Source: Peredibacter starrii
GTDB taxonomy: Bacteria > Bdellovibrionota > Bacteriovoracia > Bacteriovoracales > Bacteriovoracaceae
Direction: 5' to 3'
DNA: 64,000 nt
Assembly: GCF_034259205.1 (NCBI RefSeq)
Contig: NZ_CP139487.1
Coordinates: forward strand, 3,534,001 to 3,598,000
Below the pieces are notes generated by a model, which saw only the letters and a program-made list of their open reading frames with translations, made no database searches and was not told where the DNA came from. The position numbers and the translations under genes were made by a program. Positions within the stretch are counted from its first letter, which is position 1, and every line of letters starts with the position of its first letter. Of this stretch, positions 34,201 to 40,832 are shown one piece after another.

Positions 34201-34503
34201 TCAGCATTTGCAGTTGGTGCTGGCGCAGAGGTCATGCGCCCTATGTCTGTTTCAGTAATTGGGGGAATTTTATTGTCGACGTTTCTTACTCTATTCGTCG
34301 TACCCTGTGCCTATAGCCTCTTTGCAAAACTCGAAAACAAAAAACATGCCGAGGAATTGAAAGAGGCCCTAGAAGAATTAGAAAAAGAAGTTATTCAAGC
34401 CAGGCCATCGCCTCAATCTTATGACCATCCAGATCTCTCAGGAAGCAGCCATAATACTGTTCGCCATAATGAGGGCGAGGACCTGGGGCACCGTCATCAG
34501 TAG
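31255..34503 (+). CDS. RND efflux permease, HAE1 (AcrB/MdtBC) family
   Basis: A 1082-aa inner-membrane RND pump with 12 helices and two large periplasmic loops. The N-terminus is ISKPVFAWM-like (IKKPVFAWMLMAALL). TM4 carries the proton-relay Asp pair at 406-407 (IVVDDAIMVLENI), and TM10 has VKKNSILLVEFTNHKRTEG. It drives efflux of hydrophobic compounds with protons. No membrane-fusion or TolC-like gene adjoins it, so it must borrow partners encoded elsewhere. The C-terminal 37 codons run opposite the VOC gene, giving a hydrophilic His-rich tail. No SD is seen at ATG 31255. Confidence 0.93.
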   Translation: MSVSDLSIKKPVFAWMLMAALLIFGGISYSRMGISQLPDVDFPVVTITVTWQGASPDIMETAVADIIEDAVMSIDGIQLVTSNSQQGRTQIIIQFQLEQDIDAALLLVQTKLSQAQKNLPQTIDPPIITKTNPNDQPIMWTALYDPRGGKLRSLSVFVRDHLKDNITTIEGVGDVNLGGYLEPQMRVWLDPNKMADRQITAQDVIDAINSEHQLTPTGYQDNGSQETYVRVYPEFRNAKECGELFIPTRGGNPNFLRTKISDIGYCEEATDEVRRISRFNGIEPTVGLGIIKQHGTNAVAIGDAIKEKIKELRDILPNGLKLDIVTDTTVFIKDSVHELLTTLTLAVILTSIVCYLFLGTFSSAFNVILAIPVSLVGSFIVLNAMGFTLNSFTLMGLSLSIGIVVDDAIMVLENISRHFEEGKNRVYASLVGAKEITGAATAASVAILAIFVPVVFMEGIVGKFFFQFGVTLSVAVMISLLEALTLAPMRTSQFLQKGEGNRLTKAVSRGMDWLVIKYKKALAVCLNYRMIILATTLAIFLGSLFIAKFLRKEFLPPQDQSRFLVTLYTKMGSSLNFTDDVFKQTEKFYKSRPEIEKYYVAVGGFGGGLVNQGITFVTMKDPSDRPTASPFKKRPTQQQFMEFMRNEIQKIPGVERVSLLDLSLTGFSAQRGYPIEFVLQGPDWEKLAKLSLDMRKKLKESGLMSDVDSDYNPNMPVTEIYPDREKAISRGVSVSTIANTITSTVGGQKLLPNKYTDASGHRDDIQVKLHPEHNIGPKDLNKIFVRNVTGEVVPLIDLIKVKPDTTLLTITRYNRERGISIFGNFKEGKSQSEVIEYIEDLGKKMLPKGYHLEVSGNSKAFGESFNSLLFALVLGIAVAYMVLGAQFNSLIHPVVILLALPFSITGALIAMFVTDISLNIYSLIGVLLLMGIVKKNSILLVEFTNHKRTEGMDVKEALLEACPMRLRPILMTSIATIAGAIPSAFAVGAGAEVMRPMSVSVIGGILLSTFLTLFVVPCAYSLFAKLENKKHAEELKEALEELEKEVIQARPSPQSYDHPDLSGSSHNTVRHNEGEDLGHRHQ

Positions 34504-34786
34504 CACCCAATTCAACTGCCGCTTTATAAAAAGCATGAACTTGTTCTTTTGAAGAAGCGAAGAAAGCGAAATGAGTTCCATTTCCAACTTTGGCCTCTTT
34601 TCCATCATGTGGTTTTTGAACCCAGAACTCTGGAAATTGTTTTCCATAAGCAATGGCACCGTATTGGCTTAAATCGTGAACGCGTTTGGCTCCGATTGTA
34701 GCAAGAACTTTGTCATAGAAGGCAATCGCCTTCTCAAAGTTATTTGTACCGATTGAAATGTGAGACATGATACTTGGATTTTCCAC
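34391..34786 (-). CDS. VOC-family glyoxalase/dioxygenase-like protein
   Basis: A 131-aa vicinal-oxygen-chelate protein of two beta-alpha-beta-beta-beta units. SHISIGTNNFEKAIAFYDKVL opens the fold with a metal-binding His, NGTHFAFFASSKEQV gives the second His region, and YGCFLRDLDGHKIEAMAW supplies the terminal Glu ligand. Substrates of such single-domain VOC proteins are unknown. The GTG at 34786 has SD GAGG five bases upstream; ATG 34768 is the alternative. It lies 8 bases after the HAD gene on the same strand, and 113 bases of it overlap the RND gene on the other strand. Confidence 0.87.
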   Translation of the reverse strand: MENPSIMSHISIGTNNFEKAIAFYDKVLATIGAKRVHDLSQYGAIAYGKQFPEFWVQKPHDGKEAKVGNGTHFAFFASSKEQVHAFYKAAVELGATDDGAPGPRPHYGEQYYGCFLRDLDGHKIEAMAWLE

Positions 34787-34794
34787 AACAACCT

Positions 34795-35487
34795 CTATCT
34801 GTTAGTGAGTTTATGTTTGAGTTCAGAAAGATGTTTAATTTCATAAGTAGGAGTGACCGTAACTGATGAAATTTTTTGATGTGGATTGAACCAGCAACTA
34901 TCAATTCCAAAGTTACGGGCGCCTTGAATGTCGGCCTCTTCTCTATCTCCAACAATAATTGAAGATAGCTTATTGAAGTTTGTTACTTTCTTGGCCGTAT
35001 ATTCAAAAAATCGAACGTCTGGCTTAGCGAAGCCACACTCATCCGATACGCTGATGAAACTGATGTAGGGTGCGATTAGGGAATTCTTAATTCTTTGATG
35101 CTGCACGGTCTGAATTCCGTTAGTGATGATTCCAATTTCACCATGACCTTTGAGCCATTCACAGATTTCAACGGCATGATCCATGAGAACCACAGTTTCA
35201 GGCAGCGTCTCTAGATATCTTTCACTTGCCTTGTTTGGATCAACTCCAAGTCCATTGGCCTCAAAGATTTTACGAAAGCGTTCAACTTTCAAATGTTCTT
35301 TCGTGACCTTTGCCTCTTCAAAGAGTTTCCAAAGACCGGTGTTAACAACTTGATATTGTGAGAACAGGTTCTCGAGGTCAGATTGAATGCCTAAACTCTT
35401 TAAAGCGAGAAAGAAGGAAAGCCTTTCGGAGGCCTTAAAATCTAACAAAGTATCATCAAGATCAAAGAGGAAAAGATTGTATTTCAT
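34795..35487 (-). CDS. HAD phosphatase, YjjG-like nucleotidase
   Basis: A 230-aa HAD-superfamily hydrolase. Motif I is FLFDLDDTLLDF with nucleophile and acid Asp, motif II is GIITNGIQ, the motif III Lys lies in CGFAKPDVRFFE, and motif IV is GDREEADIQGA. The cap insertion and overall pattern resemble YjjG/YfnB, nucleotidases that remove non-canonical pyrimidine nucleotides. ATG 35487 is preferred to a start 12 codons earlier because the family begins with KYNLFLFDLDD. It is the first gene of a two-gene unit with the VOC protein. Confidence 0.88.
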   Translation of the reverse strand: MKYNLFLFDLDDTLLDFKASERLSFFLALKSLGIQSDLENLFSQYQVVNTGLWKLFEEAKVTKEHLKVERFRKIFEANGLGVDPNKASERYLETLPETVVLMDHAVEICEWLKGHGEIGIITNGIQTVQHQRIKNSLIAPYISFISVSDECGFAKPDVRFFEYTAKKVTNFNKLSSIIVGDREEADIQGARNFGIDSCWFNPHQKISSVTVTPTYEIKHLSELKHKLTNR

Positions 35488-35539
35488 GGGCCTATTTATA
35501 TCAGTATTGACCCCGTTAGACAAAGCCTCTAATCCTGAC

Positions 35540-35552
35540 TAAAATTCAATCT
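35540..35552 (+). promoter_or_regulatory. -10 element of the DUF606 pair, probably leaderless
   Basis: TAAAAT (35540-35545) ends 7 bases before ATG 35553. TTAGAC (35516-35521) lies 18 bases upstream as a -35. No SD is present. Confidence 0.4.
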
Positions 35553-35981
35553 ATGATCATTTCCTCTCTTGCCCTTCTATCTGGTTGTCTTCTGGCATTG
35601 ATGGTCTTCTTCAATGGCCAATTGGCGAAATTTATCCGGCCATTACCAGCAAGTTTGATGATCCACTTAGTTGGTCTTTGTATGGCCATTGTTTTGGTAT
35701 TCATTTGGAGAACACCAAAATTCAATTTCAGGGAAACTCCTAAATGGGCGTATGCCGCCGGGGCCTTCGGAGGGATTGCCGTCGCTCTATTTGGATACTC
35801 AGTTAATACAAGTATTGGAGTATCAGGAACAATTGGTTTATCTGTCTTAGGACAAGTCCTGTATAGCTGGATCAATGATTCCTTTGGATTATTTGGTGCC
35901 CCAAAAAGGAAACTAACAGGATTAGATTTCCTTCAGGCATTTCTCATTCTTCTTGGCGTAGGAGTGATGATTTATGGATAA
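35553..35981 (+). CDS. DMT-family DUF606 membrane protein, subunit 1
   Basis: A 142-aa membrane protein of about five helices belonging to DUF606 (YdcZ-like), half-size members of the drug/metabolite transporter superfamily. FFNGQLAKFIRPLPASLMIH and GTIGLSVLGQVLYSWINDSFGLFG are characteristic. Half-size DMT proteins in tandem usually assemble as an antiparallel heterodimer. The second subunit gene overlaps this one by 8 bases, so translation is coupled. The substrate is unknown. Confidence 0.87.
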   Translation: MIISSLALLSGCLLALMVFFNGQLAKFIRPLPASLMIHLVGLCMAIVLVFIWRTPKFNFRETPKWAYAAGAFGGIAVALFGYSVNTSIGVSGTIGLSVLGQVLYSWINDSFGLFGAPKRKLTGLDFLQAFLILLGVGVMIYG

Positions 35982-36423
35982 CCTACTTCCTATTATTATC
36001 GCACTTCTTGGTGGTGCAGCTCTTGGAATGAATCGCGCCTTTCTGGGAAAATTAGGAGCAACTCTTGGAGCTCCCGCCGCCTCCGTGATCAATCATATCG
36101 GTGGTGCGATCTTCATTTTTATTGTTCTTGTAGCGACTGGAAGTGCTTTTGATTTTAATCAACTAATAAGCGCACCAAGCTACGCTTACATTGGCGGTCT
36201 AGTAGGTGCGCTCTTCGTGGCACTTGTAAGCTGGCTCATTCCAAAGGCCGGTGTGATGAGAACAACTATCCTTATCATCAGCGGACAAATTCTTTTGAGT
36301 ACAATCATTGATTTCTTTAATGATAAGGTTCGCTCCATCGTCATGGCGGGCATTGGTTTAACGCTCATTCTCTGTGGTGTAATCATTGGAGAATACAGAA
36401 AAATGAAGAACAGCAAGTCTTAA
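35974..36423 (+). CDS. DMT-family DUF606 membrane protein, subunit 2
   Basis: A 149-aa paralogue of the upstream gene with the same architecture: GGAALGMNRAFLGKLGATLG, SVINHIGGAIF, GVMRTTILIISGQILLSTII. Its ATG lies within the last codons of subunit 1 (overlap 35974-35981). The charge bias differs from its partner (more Arg/Lys at the C-terminus), consistent with opposite membrane orientation. It is presumed to complete the heterodimeric transporter. Confidence 0.87.
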   Translation: MDNLLPIIIALLGGAALGMNRAFLGKLGATLGAPAASVINHIGGAIFIFIVLVATGSAFDFNQLISAPSYAYIGGLVGALFVALVSWLIPKAGVMRTTILIISGQILLSTIIDFFNDKVRSIVMAGIGLTLILCGVIIGEYRKMKNSKS

Positions 36424-36461
36424 ATGCATATCTGACCGGCAAAACAATCACTTTTCATCAA

Positions 36462-36499
36462 CTCCATTTTTGTAAATATTTGTGAAAACAAAAACGGAG
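36462..36499 (+). promoter_or_regulatory. Hairpin masking the SD at 36504
   Basis: CTCC-A-TTTTTGT (36462-36473) pairs with ACAAAAA-C-GGAG (36488-36499): eleven pairs interrupted by one A-C mismatch, with a 14-base loop. GGAG is the SD of ATG 36504. Confidence 0.5.
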
Positions 36500-36503
36500 A
36501 AAA

Positions 36504-37127
36504 ATGATGAAGACAATCCTACTACTTTCCCTGCTACTTGCTACTTCTCACTCTATTGCAGATACTTTCAAATTAAAAAAAGCTTTCAGCACATACCCGG
36601 TTAAAGATCCTGAACTGACTCAGATTTGGGAAGATTGTATCAACCAAGCGCCAGAAGTTACCTTTGCTTCTGGTTATGCCTACCTTTCTAACTTTAAAAC
36701 TAAATGTACTCAATTGGGTCTGGATAATGTTCCTTTTAAGCAAAGCGGAGATCGCTACTTTCTGGAACTTCCTCAAGGTTCAAACCCATTCGAAAAACTA
36801 AAAAACGCAAAAGTGACTTTCTATGCATTCTACAGAACAACCATTGCTAATCTTCGCCTTGATTCTCATAGCACATTTGTCCCTGCCCTTACTCTGGACA
36901 TTCGTCTTGCGACTACCCAGGACGGAGTTCCATATGACTATTTCATCTCACAGAGAGCTGGAGTTATGGGTTGGGAGAAAATCCAACAGTCACTTATCTC
37001 AACTCAGACAAGAACTGAATTTTGCCGTCCTAATATCGAATGTACGATTACAATTAAAATTTACGAGCAGACCTGGAAAGATAACCGCACCGGTCAAATC
37101 ACGAAGCTAATAGTTTCAGAGTCTTAG
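36504..37127 (+). CDS. Secreted protein of unknown function
   Basis: A 207-aa protein with a Sec signal peptide (LLLSLLLATSHSIAD, cleavage near residue 20). The mature part is beta-rich, with four Cys in two likely pairs (EDC and TKC; FCRPNIEC) as expected for a periplasmic protein. A Tyr/Phe-rich middle (VTFYAFYRTTIANLRL, YFISQRAGVMGWEK) is notable. I recognise no family. GGAG is present before the tandem ATGATG but lies in a hairpin. The LysR gene downstream is separated by two palindromes. Confidence 0.7.
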   Translation: MMKTILLLSLLLATSHSIADTFKLKKAFSTYPVKDPELTQIWEDCINQAPEVTFASGYAYLSNFKTKCTQLGLDNVPFKQSGDRYFLELPQGSNPFEKLKNAKVTFYAFYRTTIANLRLDSHSTFVPALTLDIRLATTQDGVPYDYFISQRAGVMGWEKIQQSLISTQTRTEFCRPNIECTITIKIYEQTWKDNRTGQITKLIVSES

Positions 37128-37129
37128 CT

Positions 37130-37215
37130 ATATGCAAAAGTTGCATATCCATCCAGCAAAAACTGACTTTTAATTTACAACGATTGCATGGGAGTGATAT
37201 TTCATTCCCATGCAA
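37130..37215. promoter_or_regulatory. Two palindromes at the LysR gene start sharing TTGCAT half-sites
   Basis: ATATGCAA-AAG-TTGCATAT (37130-37148) is an 8-bp perfect inverted repeat. TTGCATGGGA (37184-37193) and TCCCATGCAA (37206-37215) are a 10-bp perfect repeat spaced by 12 bases, with the LysR ATG (37210) inside the second arm. TTTACA (37174-37179) and GATATT (37196-37201) form a promoter with 16-base spacing between and within them. This is the layout expected for autorepression at DNA level, and the second repeat could also fold in RNA. Confidence 0.55.
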
Positions 37216-38070
37216 TATCAAATTGACCCACAAGACTGTCTCATCCTTTACGCTATCCATGAGGCCGGCTCCATCAAAAGTGCCGGGCATATTCTCAAAA
37301 AAGATCCTTCTGTTATTTTGAAAAGAGTTCAAAAGATTTCCCGTGAAACTGCTCTCATCGAGAAAATGAATGGCTCTTGGACTTTAACAGAGAAAGGCAA
37401 GAAGATGGCCCTTTGGGCCAAGGAAATGCAGCTTAGTCAAAAGGCCGTTTTGGAATCGCCCACGACACTTCGCCTTGGTGGAACCATGTTCTTCATTGAA
37501 CGAGTGATTGCCCCTTATCTTGCGAGCTCACCTTTCAAAGAAATGGCCCAGAAAAACCATTTGGAAATCCTATGTCCTTCCGAAGGACTTGAGGCCTCGC
37601 TTCTCCGAGGAACACTTGATCTGGCCTTTGCCTGCGGACGACCTAATGATCCTCAAATCGGATTCAAAAAAGTTTGTGACGAACGTTGGAGCATCGTATG
37701 TACTCCTAAACTTGCTAAGAAAGCAGATGAAAGACTCGATCAACTTCTTGATCTCCCATTTCTTCGTCACAAATCATTGGTTCCAGAAGAGATGCTAAAA
37801 ATCGATCGCCATAAAATTAAGACTCTACTTGTCTTTGATACTGTTGCGGGACTTCGTTCAAGTGCCATCAATGGTCTTGGCTGGACTCTTCTTCCAAGAG
37901 CGGCCGTAGCAGATGAACTTCAAAAAGGACAATTAGTTGATTTGTCTTCCTCTCTTCAAATTAGTCTTAAAAATGATTTTTTAGGGATTTGGTGGTTAAA
38001 AGAAAACAAATCGGTCAAAGAGCACATCGCACCTCTCATGAATTGGCTCAGTGATTCAGACTTGATCTAA
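37210..38070 (+). CDS. LysR-family transcriptional regulator
   Basis: A 286-aa LTTR with a divergent HTH (LILYAIHEAGSIKSAGHILK, then KDPSVILKRVQKISRE) and a full-length effector domain starting LRLGGTMFFIERVIAPYL. Its last strand has NDFLGIWWLKENKS. The N-terminus is shorter than usual. ATG 37210 lacks an SD and lies in the second arm of a 10-bp inverted repeat. Flanking genes are unrelated, so its target is not obvious apart from itself and possibly the HTTM gene 150 bases downstream. Confidence 0.85.
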   Translation: MQYQIDPQDCLILYAIHEAGSIKSAGHILKKDPSVILKRVQKISRETALIEKMNGSWTLTEKGKKMALWAKEMQLSQKAVLESPTTLRLGGTMFFIERVIAPYLASSPFKEMAQKNHLEILCPSEGLEASLLRGTLDLAFACGRPNDPQIGFKKVCDERWSIVCTPKLAKKADERLDQLLDLPFLRHKSLVPEEMLKIDRHKIKTLLVFDTVAGLRSSAINGLGWTLLPRAAVADELQKGQLVDLSSSLQISLKNDFLGIWWLKENKSVKEHIAPLMNWLSDSDLI

Positions 38071-38186
38071 GAATTTTGGTGATCCAGGTCATTTTTTTTA
38101 AGTTACCTCTAAATGACGGCCCAAGACTCACCATATAACTCCTGAACTTAAGAATATTTTTAATCAACATTCATTCGTGACAAGTG

Positions 38187-38211
38187 CTACCTGTCTTGCC
38201 CAGAAAGGTAG
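38187..38211 (+). promoter_or_regulatory. Hairpin at the SD of the HTTM gene
   Basis: CTACCT (38187-38192) pairs with AGGTAG (38206-38211) around a 13-base loop. AGGTAGG is the SD of ATG 38221. The 6-bp stem is weak compared with others in the window. Confidence 0.35.
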
Positions 38212-38220
38212 GTCAAGTCT

Positions 38221-40068
38221 ATGAACTCACTTAAGCATATTATGAAGTTGGATTTACGTTCCCTTGCCCTGGTTCGTGTGACACTCGGGATACTCACATT
38301 CTTCGATCTTCTAAGAAGAATTCCTGAGATCGGGGCGTTCTTTTCAGATGGAGGAATTCTTCCTCGTTCTGTGTTGATTGAAAATTTGGAATACAACTAC
38401 CGGATGAGTTTACTGAACCTCAATGGCTCATACTCCTTCGCACTCATGCTTGCGATAGTGGGACTTATTGCTTCGGTGATGTTCACCATCGGGTGGAGAA
38501 CGAGAATCGCCAACTTCTTTGTCTGGATCGTTATTATTTCTTTTCAGGCCCGTTTTCCCGAGGCCGCCACCACAGGCGGAGACATGTTGATCAGAATTTT
38601 TCTTTTCTGGTCTTTCTTCCTTCCTATGAATGCCTATTATTCTGTCGATCGTGCTGTGACTGAAACAAAACATGAAGGCAAAGAATACTTCAGCATCTTT
38701 ACCTCGGCGTGGATTGTTCAAGTGACACTACTCTACATCATGACTTTCTTTTATAAGTGGGCGCCGGTTTATCACACAGAATTCAATGCTGTGTATTTCA
38801 TTCTCAATCTGGATTTCATGACTACCGACTTTGGTAAATGGTTAAGTCATTTCCCTCTTACAATGAAGGCCCTCTCGATTGCATCATGGGGTCTTGAGGG
38901 ACTGGGACCACTCCTCCTCTTCATTCCGTATAAAAGAGACCTATTCCGTGGAGGCGCTGTCTTTGCGTTCCTCTCATTCCATATTGGTATTGGATCGACT
39001 CTCCACTTAGGTAACTTCGTGCCAATCTGCCTCATTATTTGGCTAGCAATAATGCCAACTGCGTGGTGGGATTACATTGAAGCAAAACTTAAAGCTTCGA
39101 GTGAATCGATTAAGATTCTTTACTTGGACTCTGAAAATACTTTTGCCCGAAAACTTGCTTTGGTCTTTAAAGAACTATTCTTTCTTAAAAGATTAACCAT
39201 CGTTCCTGCAACTGCGGATCGTAAAGCTGAGCGTCTCATCAAAGCGAATGAACCATTTGTGGTTGAAGCTGGTGGCGAATATCAAACGGGCTTTAAGGCC
39301 CTGGAAAGCGCCTTAAAGGCCTCAAGTCTTCCTTTCATTCGTGCCATTGGAAAACTTCCTCTGGCAAAACTCGATGAAACTCCTGTCGCACCGGAAGAAA
39401 GTTTCGGGGCACAGCTCGTTGAAGCGAGGGAAAAAGGAGAACTCTCTCTTGCTTCCGCCGCTAAGAGTCCGGATGAAATCCCGGCACCACGTGAGAAAAA
39501 CCGAAATCTAGAGTCTTTTTTGAGACACATTGGCATAGATAAGATCAGGTATAAAATTACGTATGTCGAAAAGGTCTTCGGAACTTTTATTCTAGCACTT
39601 GTTACTCTTTGGAACGTCGAAGGTCTGGTTCAGCCGAAGTCCTGGTATATCGGATCTCCTTTCGACGAAATCATGTTTACCTTCCAACTTAACCAAGGCT
39701 GGGCGATGTTTGCCCCGCACCCTCAACGTAGTGATGGTTGGTTTGTCATGGACGGAAATCTTTTAAGCGGAAAAAAATGGGACGCTTTGAATAACAAAGA
39801 AGTCACATTTGAGACTCCGGAAAACTGGCATGAAACTTATGCCACTGATAACTGGAAGAAGCTTCTCGACAATATTCAGGCCACTCGTGACGAATTTCAT
39901 CTGCAATGGCTCGGAAAATATTTGTGCCGTTCTTGGAACAATGAGCACTTTGATAATGAACAACTAAAGACCTTTGACCTCTATTTTATGCAGCAGTTTA
40001 CCAACGGTCCGGATGAACCACCCGCAGAGATCAACAAGATAAGACTGTGGCGTCACGAATGTTTTTAA
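38221..40068 (+). CDS. HTTM-domain membrane protein with degenerate DCC (DUF393) domain
   Basis: A 615-aa protein. The N-terminal 290 residues form an HTTM (vitamin-K-dependent gamma-carboxylase-like) membrane domain of about eight helices, with SLALVRVTLGILTFFDLLRR, a PEAATTGGDMLIRIFLFWSF segment and FLSFHIGIGSTLHLGNF. Residues about 297-380 look like a thioredoxin-fold DCC/DUF393 domain, but the usual DxxCxxC has become LDSENTFA, so redox chemistry is lost. A final helix and a soluble tail (NQGWAMFAPHPQRSDGWF) follow. Bacterial HTTM proteins lack proven activity. It is a single gene, followed by a bidirectional terminator. Confidence 0.87.
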   Translation: MNSLKHIMKLDLRSLALVRVTLGILTFFDLLRRIPEIGAFFSDGGILPRSVLIENLEYNYRMSLLNLNGSYSFALMLAIVGLIASVMFTIGWRTRIANFFVWIVIISFQARFPEAATTGGDMLIRIFLFWSFFLPMNAYYSVDRAVTETKHEGKEYFSIFTSAWIVQVTLLYIMTFFYKWAPVYHTEFNAVYFILNLDFMTTDFGKWLSHFPLTMKALSIASWGLEGLGPLLLFIPYKRDLFRGGAVFAFLSFHIGIGSTLHLGNFVPICLIIWLAIMPTAWWDYIEAKLKASSESIKILYLDSENTFARKLALVFKELFFLKRLTIVPATADRKAERLIKANEPFVVEAGGEYQTGFKALESALKASSLPFIRAIGKLPLAKLDETPVAPEESFGAQLVEAREKGELSLASAAKSPDEIPAPREKNRNLESFLRHIGIDKIRYKITYVEKVFGTFILALVTLWNVEGLVQPKSWYIGSPFDEIMFTFQLNQGWAMFAPHPQRSDGWFVMDGNLLSGKKWDALNNKEVTFETPENWHETYATDNWKKLLDNIQATRDEFHLQWLGKYLCRSWNNEHFDNEQLKTFDLYFMQQFTNGPDEPPAEINKIRLWRHECF

Positions 40069-40080
40069 AACAAAAAAAAA

Positions 40081-40106
40081 GGGCACCCGAAGGTGCCCAT
40101 TTTTTT
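40081..40106. terminator. Bidirectional Rho-independent terminator
   Basis: GGGCACC-CGAA-GGTGCCC (40081-40098) has a 7-bp GC-rich stem, followed by ATTTTTTT on the plus strand. It is preceded by a run of A, which gives a T-tract on the minus strand. It serves both the HTTM gene and the convergent 205-aa gene. Confidence 0.9.
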
Positions 40107-40722
40107 AATCTCTAATTGGATAACAGTAATTTCCACTACGACCATAACCATAATCACAGTCATGATGATCAACTTCTTCTTTGTCGTCATCATGGTCACG
40201 GCTTAGACCTTTTACACAGCAAATAATCACCACAACGATGATGATTGCCGCAATCACTTTCCATTTCCCGTGATGAGGACCTTCACCCGCAAAGCTGGTA
40301 CCTTCGTGGTAGTTCTTATCCATGAATTCCATGGCAAGTTGTGTTGCCTGTTCTTCAGTCACGTCTTGAGTTTTTAGAGCTTCCACCAGACGTTTATAAT
40401 CGGCCTGGGCCTTACCTTGAAGAATGCTCTTCTCCATTGCTCTTTGAATTTCTTGTGCGGTAACACCGGCCTTCATTAGATCCAAAAGCGTCTTCTCAAG
40501 TTTCTTCTGGGCCTCTTCTTTGAAAGCGACATCGCGTTGATCCCACTCAACCGCCATGGCAAAATGAAAGCGGTCAAATGCTTCGGCCACTTGTTGTTCA
40601 TGCGACGTAAATTGCATCTTGTAATCTTCGAGTACACTTGCTTGTACGCCTTGAGGAATGACTGCAGTCGAGAAAAAAGACAGGGCCAGCATTAGACCCA
40701 CAGGGAGCTTGAAAATGTTCAT
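40105..40722 (-). CDS. Exported protein with membrane segment and Asp/His-rich tail
   Basis: A 205-aa protein with an N-terminal signal peptide (LMLALSFFSTAVIPQGVQAS), a helical charged domain of about 110 residues, then a hydrophobic segment (WKVIAAIIIVVVIICCVKG, about 148-168). The C-terminus, DHDDDKEEVDHHDCDYGYG, looks able to bind metal ions. It is probably anchored in the inner membrane with the helical part in the periplasm. I recognise no family. A 9-bp hairpin masks its SD. The bidirectional terminator at 40081 ends its message. Confidence 0.72.
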   Translation of the reverse strand: MNIFKLPVGLMLALSFFSTAVIPQGVQASVLEDYKMQFTSHEQQVAEAFDRFHFAMAVEWDQRDVAFKEEAQKKLEKTLLDLMKAGVTAQEIQRAMEKSILQGKAQADYKRLVEALKTQDVTEEQATQLAMEFMDKNYHEGTSFAGEGPHHGKWKVIAAIIIVVVIICCVKGLSRDHDDDKEEVDHHDCDYGYGRSGNYCYPIRD

Positions 40723-40728
40723 TGACCA

Positions 40729-40760
40729 TCCTTTGTTAGTTAAAAAACTCGAACAAAGGA
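40729..40760 (-). promoter_or_regulatory. Perfect 9-bp hairpin masking the SD of the gene starting at 40722
   Basis: TCCTTTGTT (40729-40737) is the exact complement of AACAAAGGA (40752-40760), with a 14-base loop. On the mRNA the arm nearest the ATG is AACAAAGGA, which carries the SD. Confidence 0.6.
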
Positions 40761-40832
40761 ATACCCTTGCCCATCAGGTCAAATCATCATAAGAAATTAC
40801 GAAGATTAGAGTGAGAACAGCATCAATTCAAG

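Noticed and set aside
38089-38117. GTCATTT/AAATGAC inverted repeat after the second LysR gene as a terminator
   Set aside because: The T-run is in the loop rather than after the stem, so it does not fit an intrinsic terminator.
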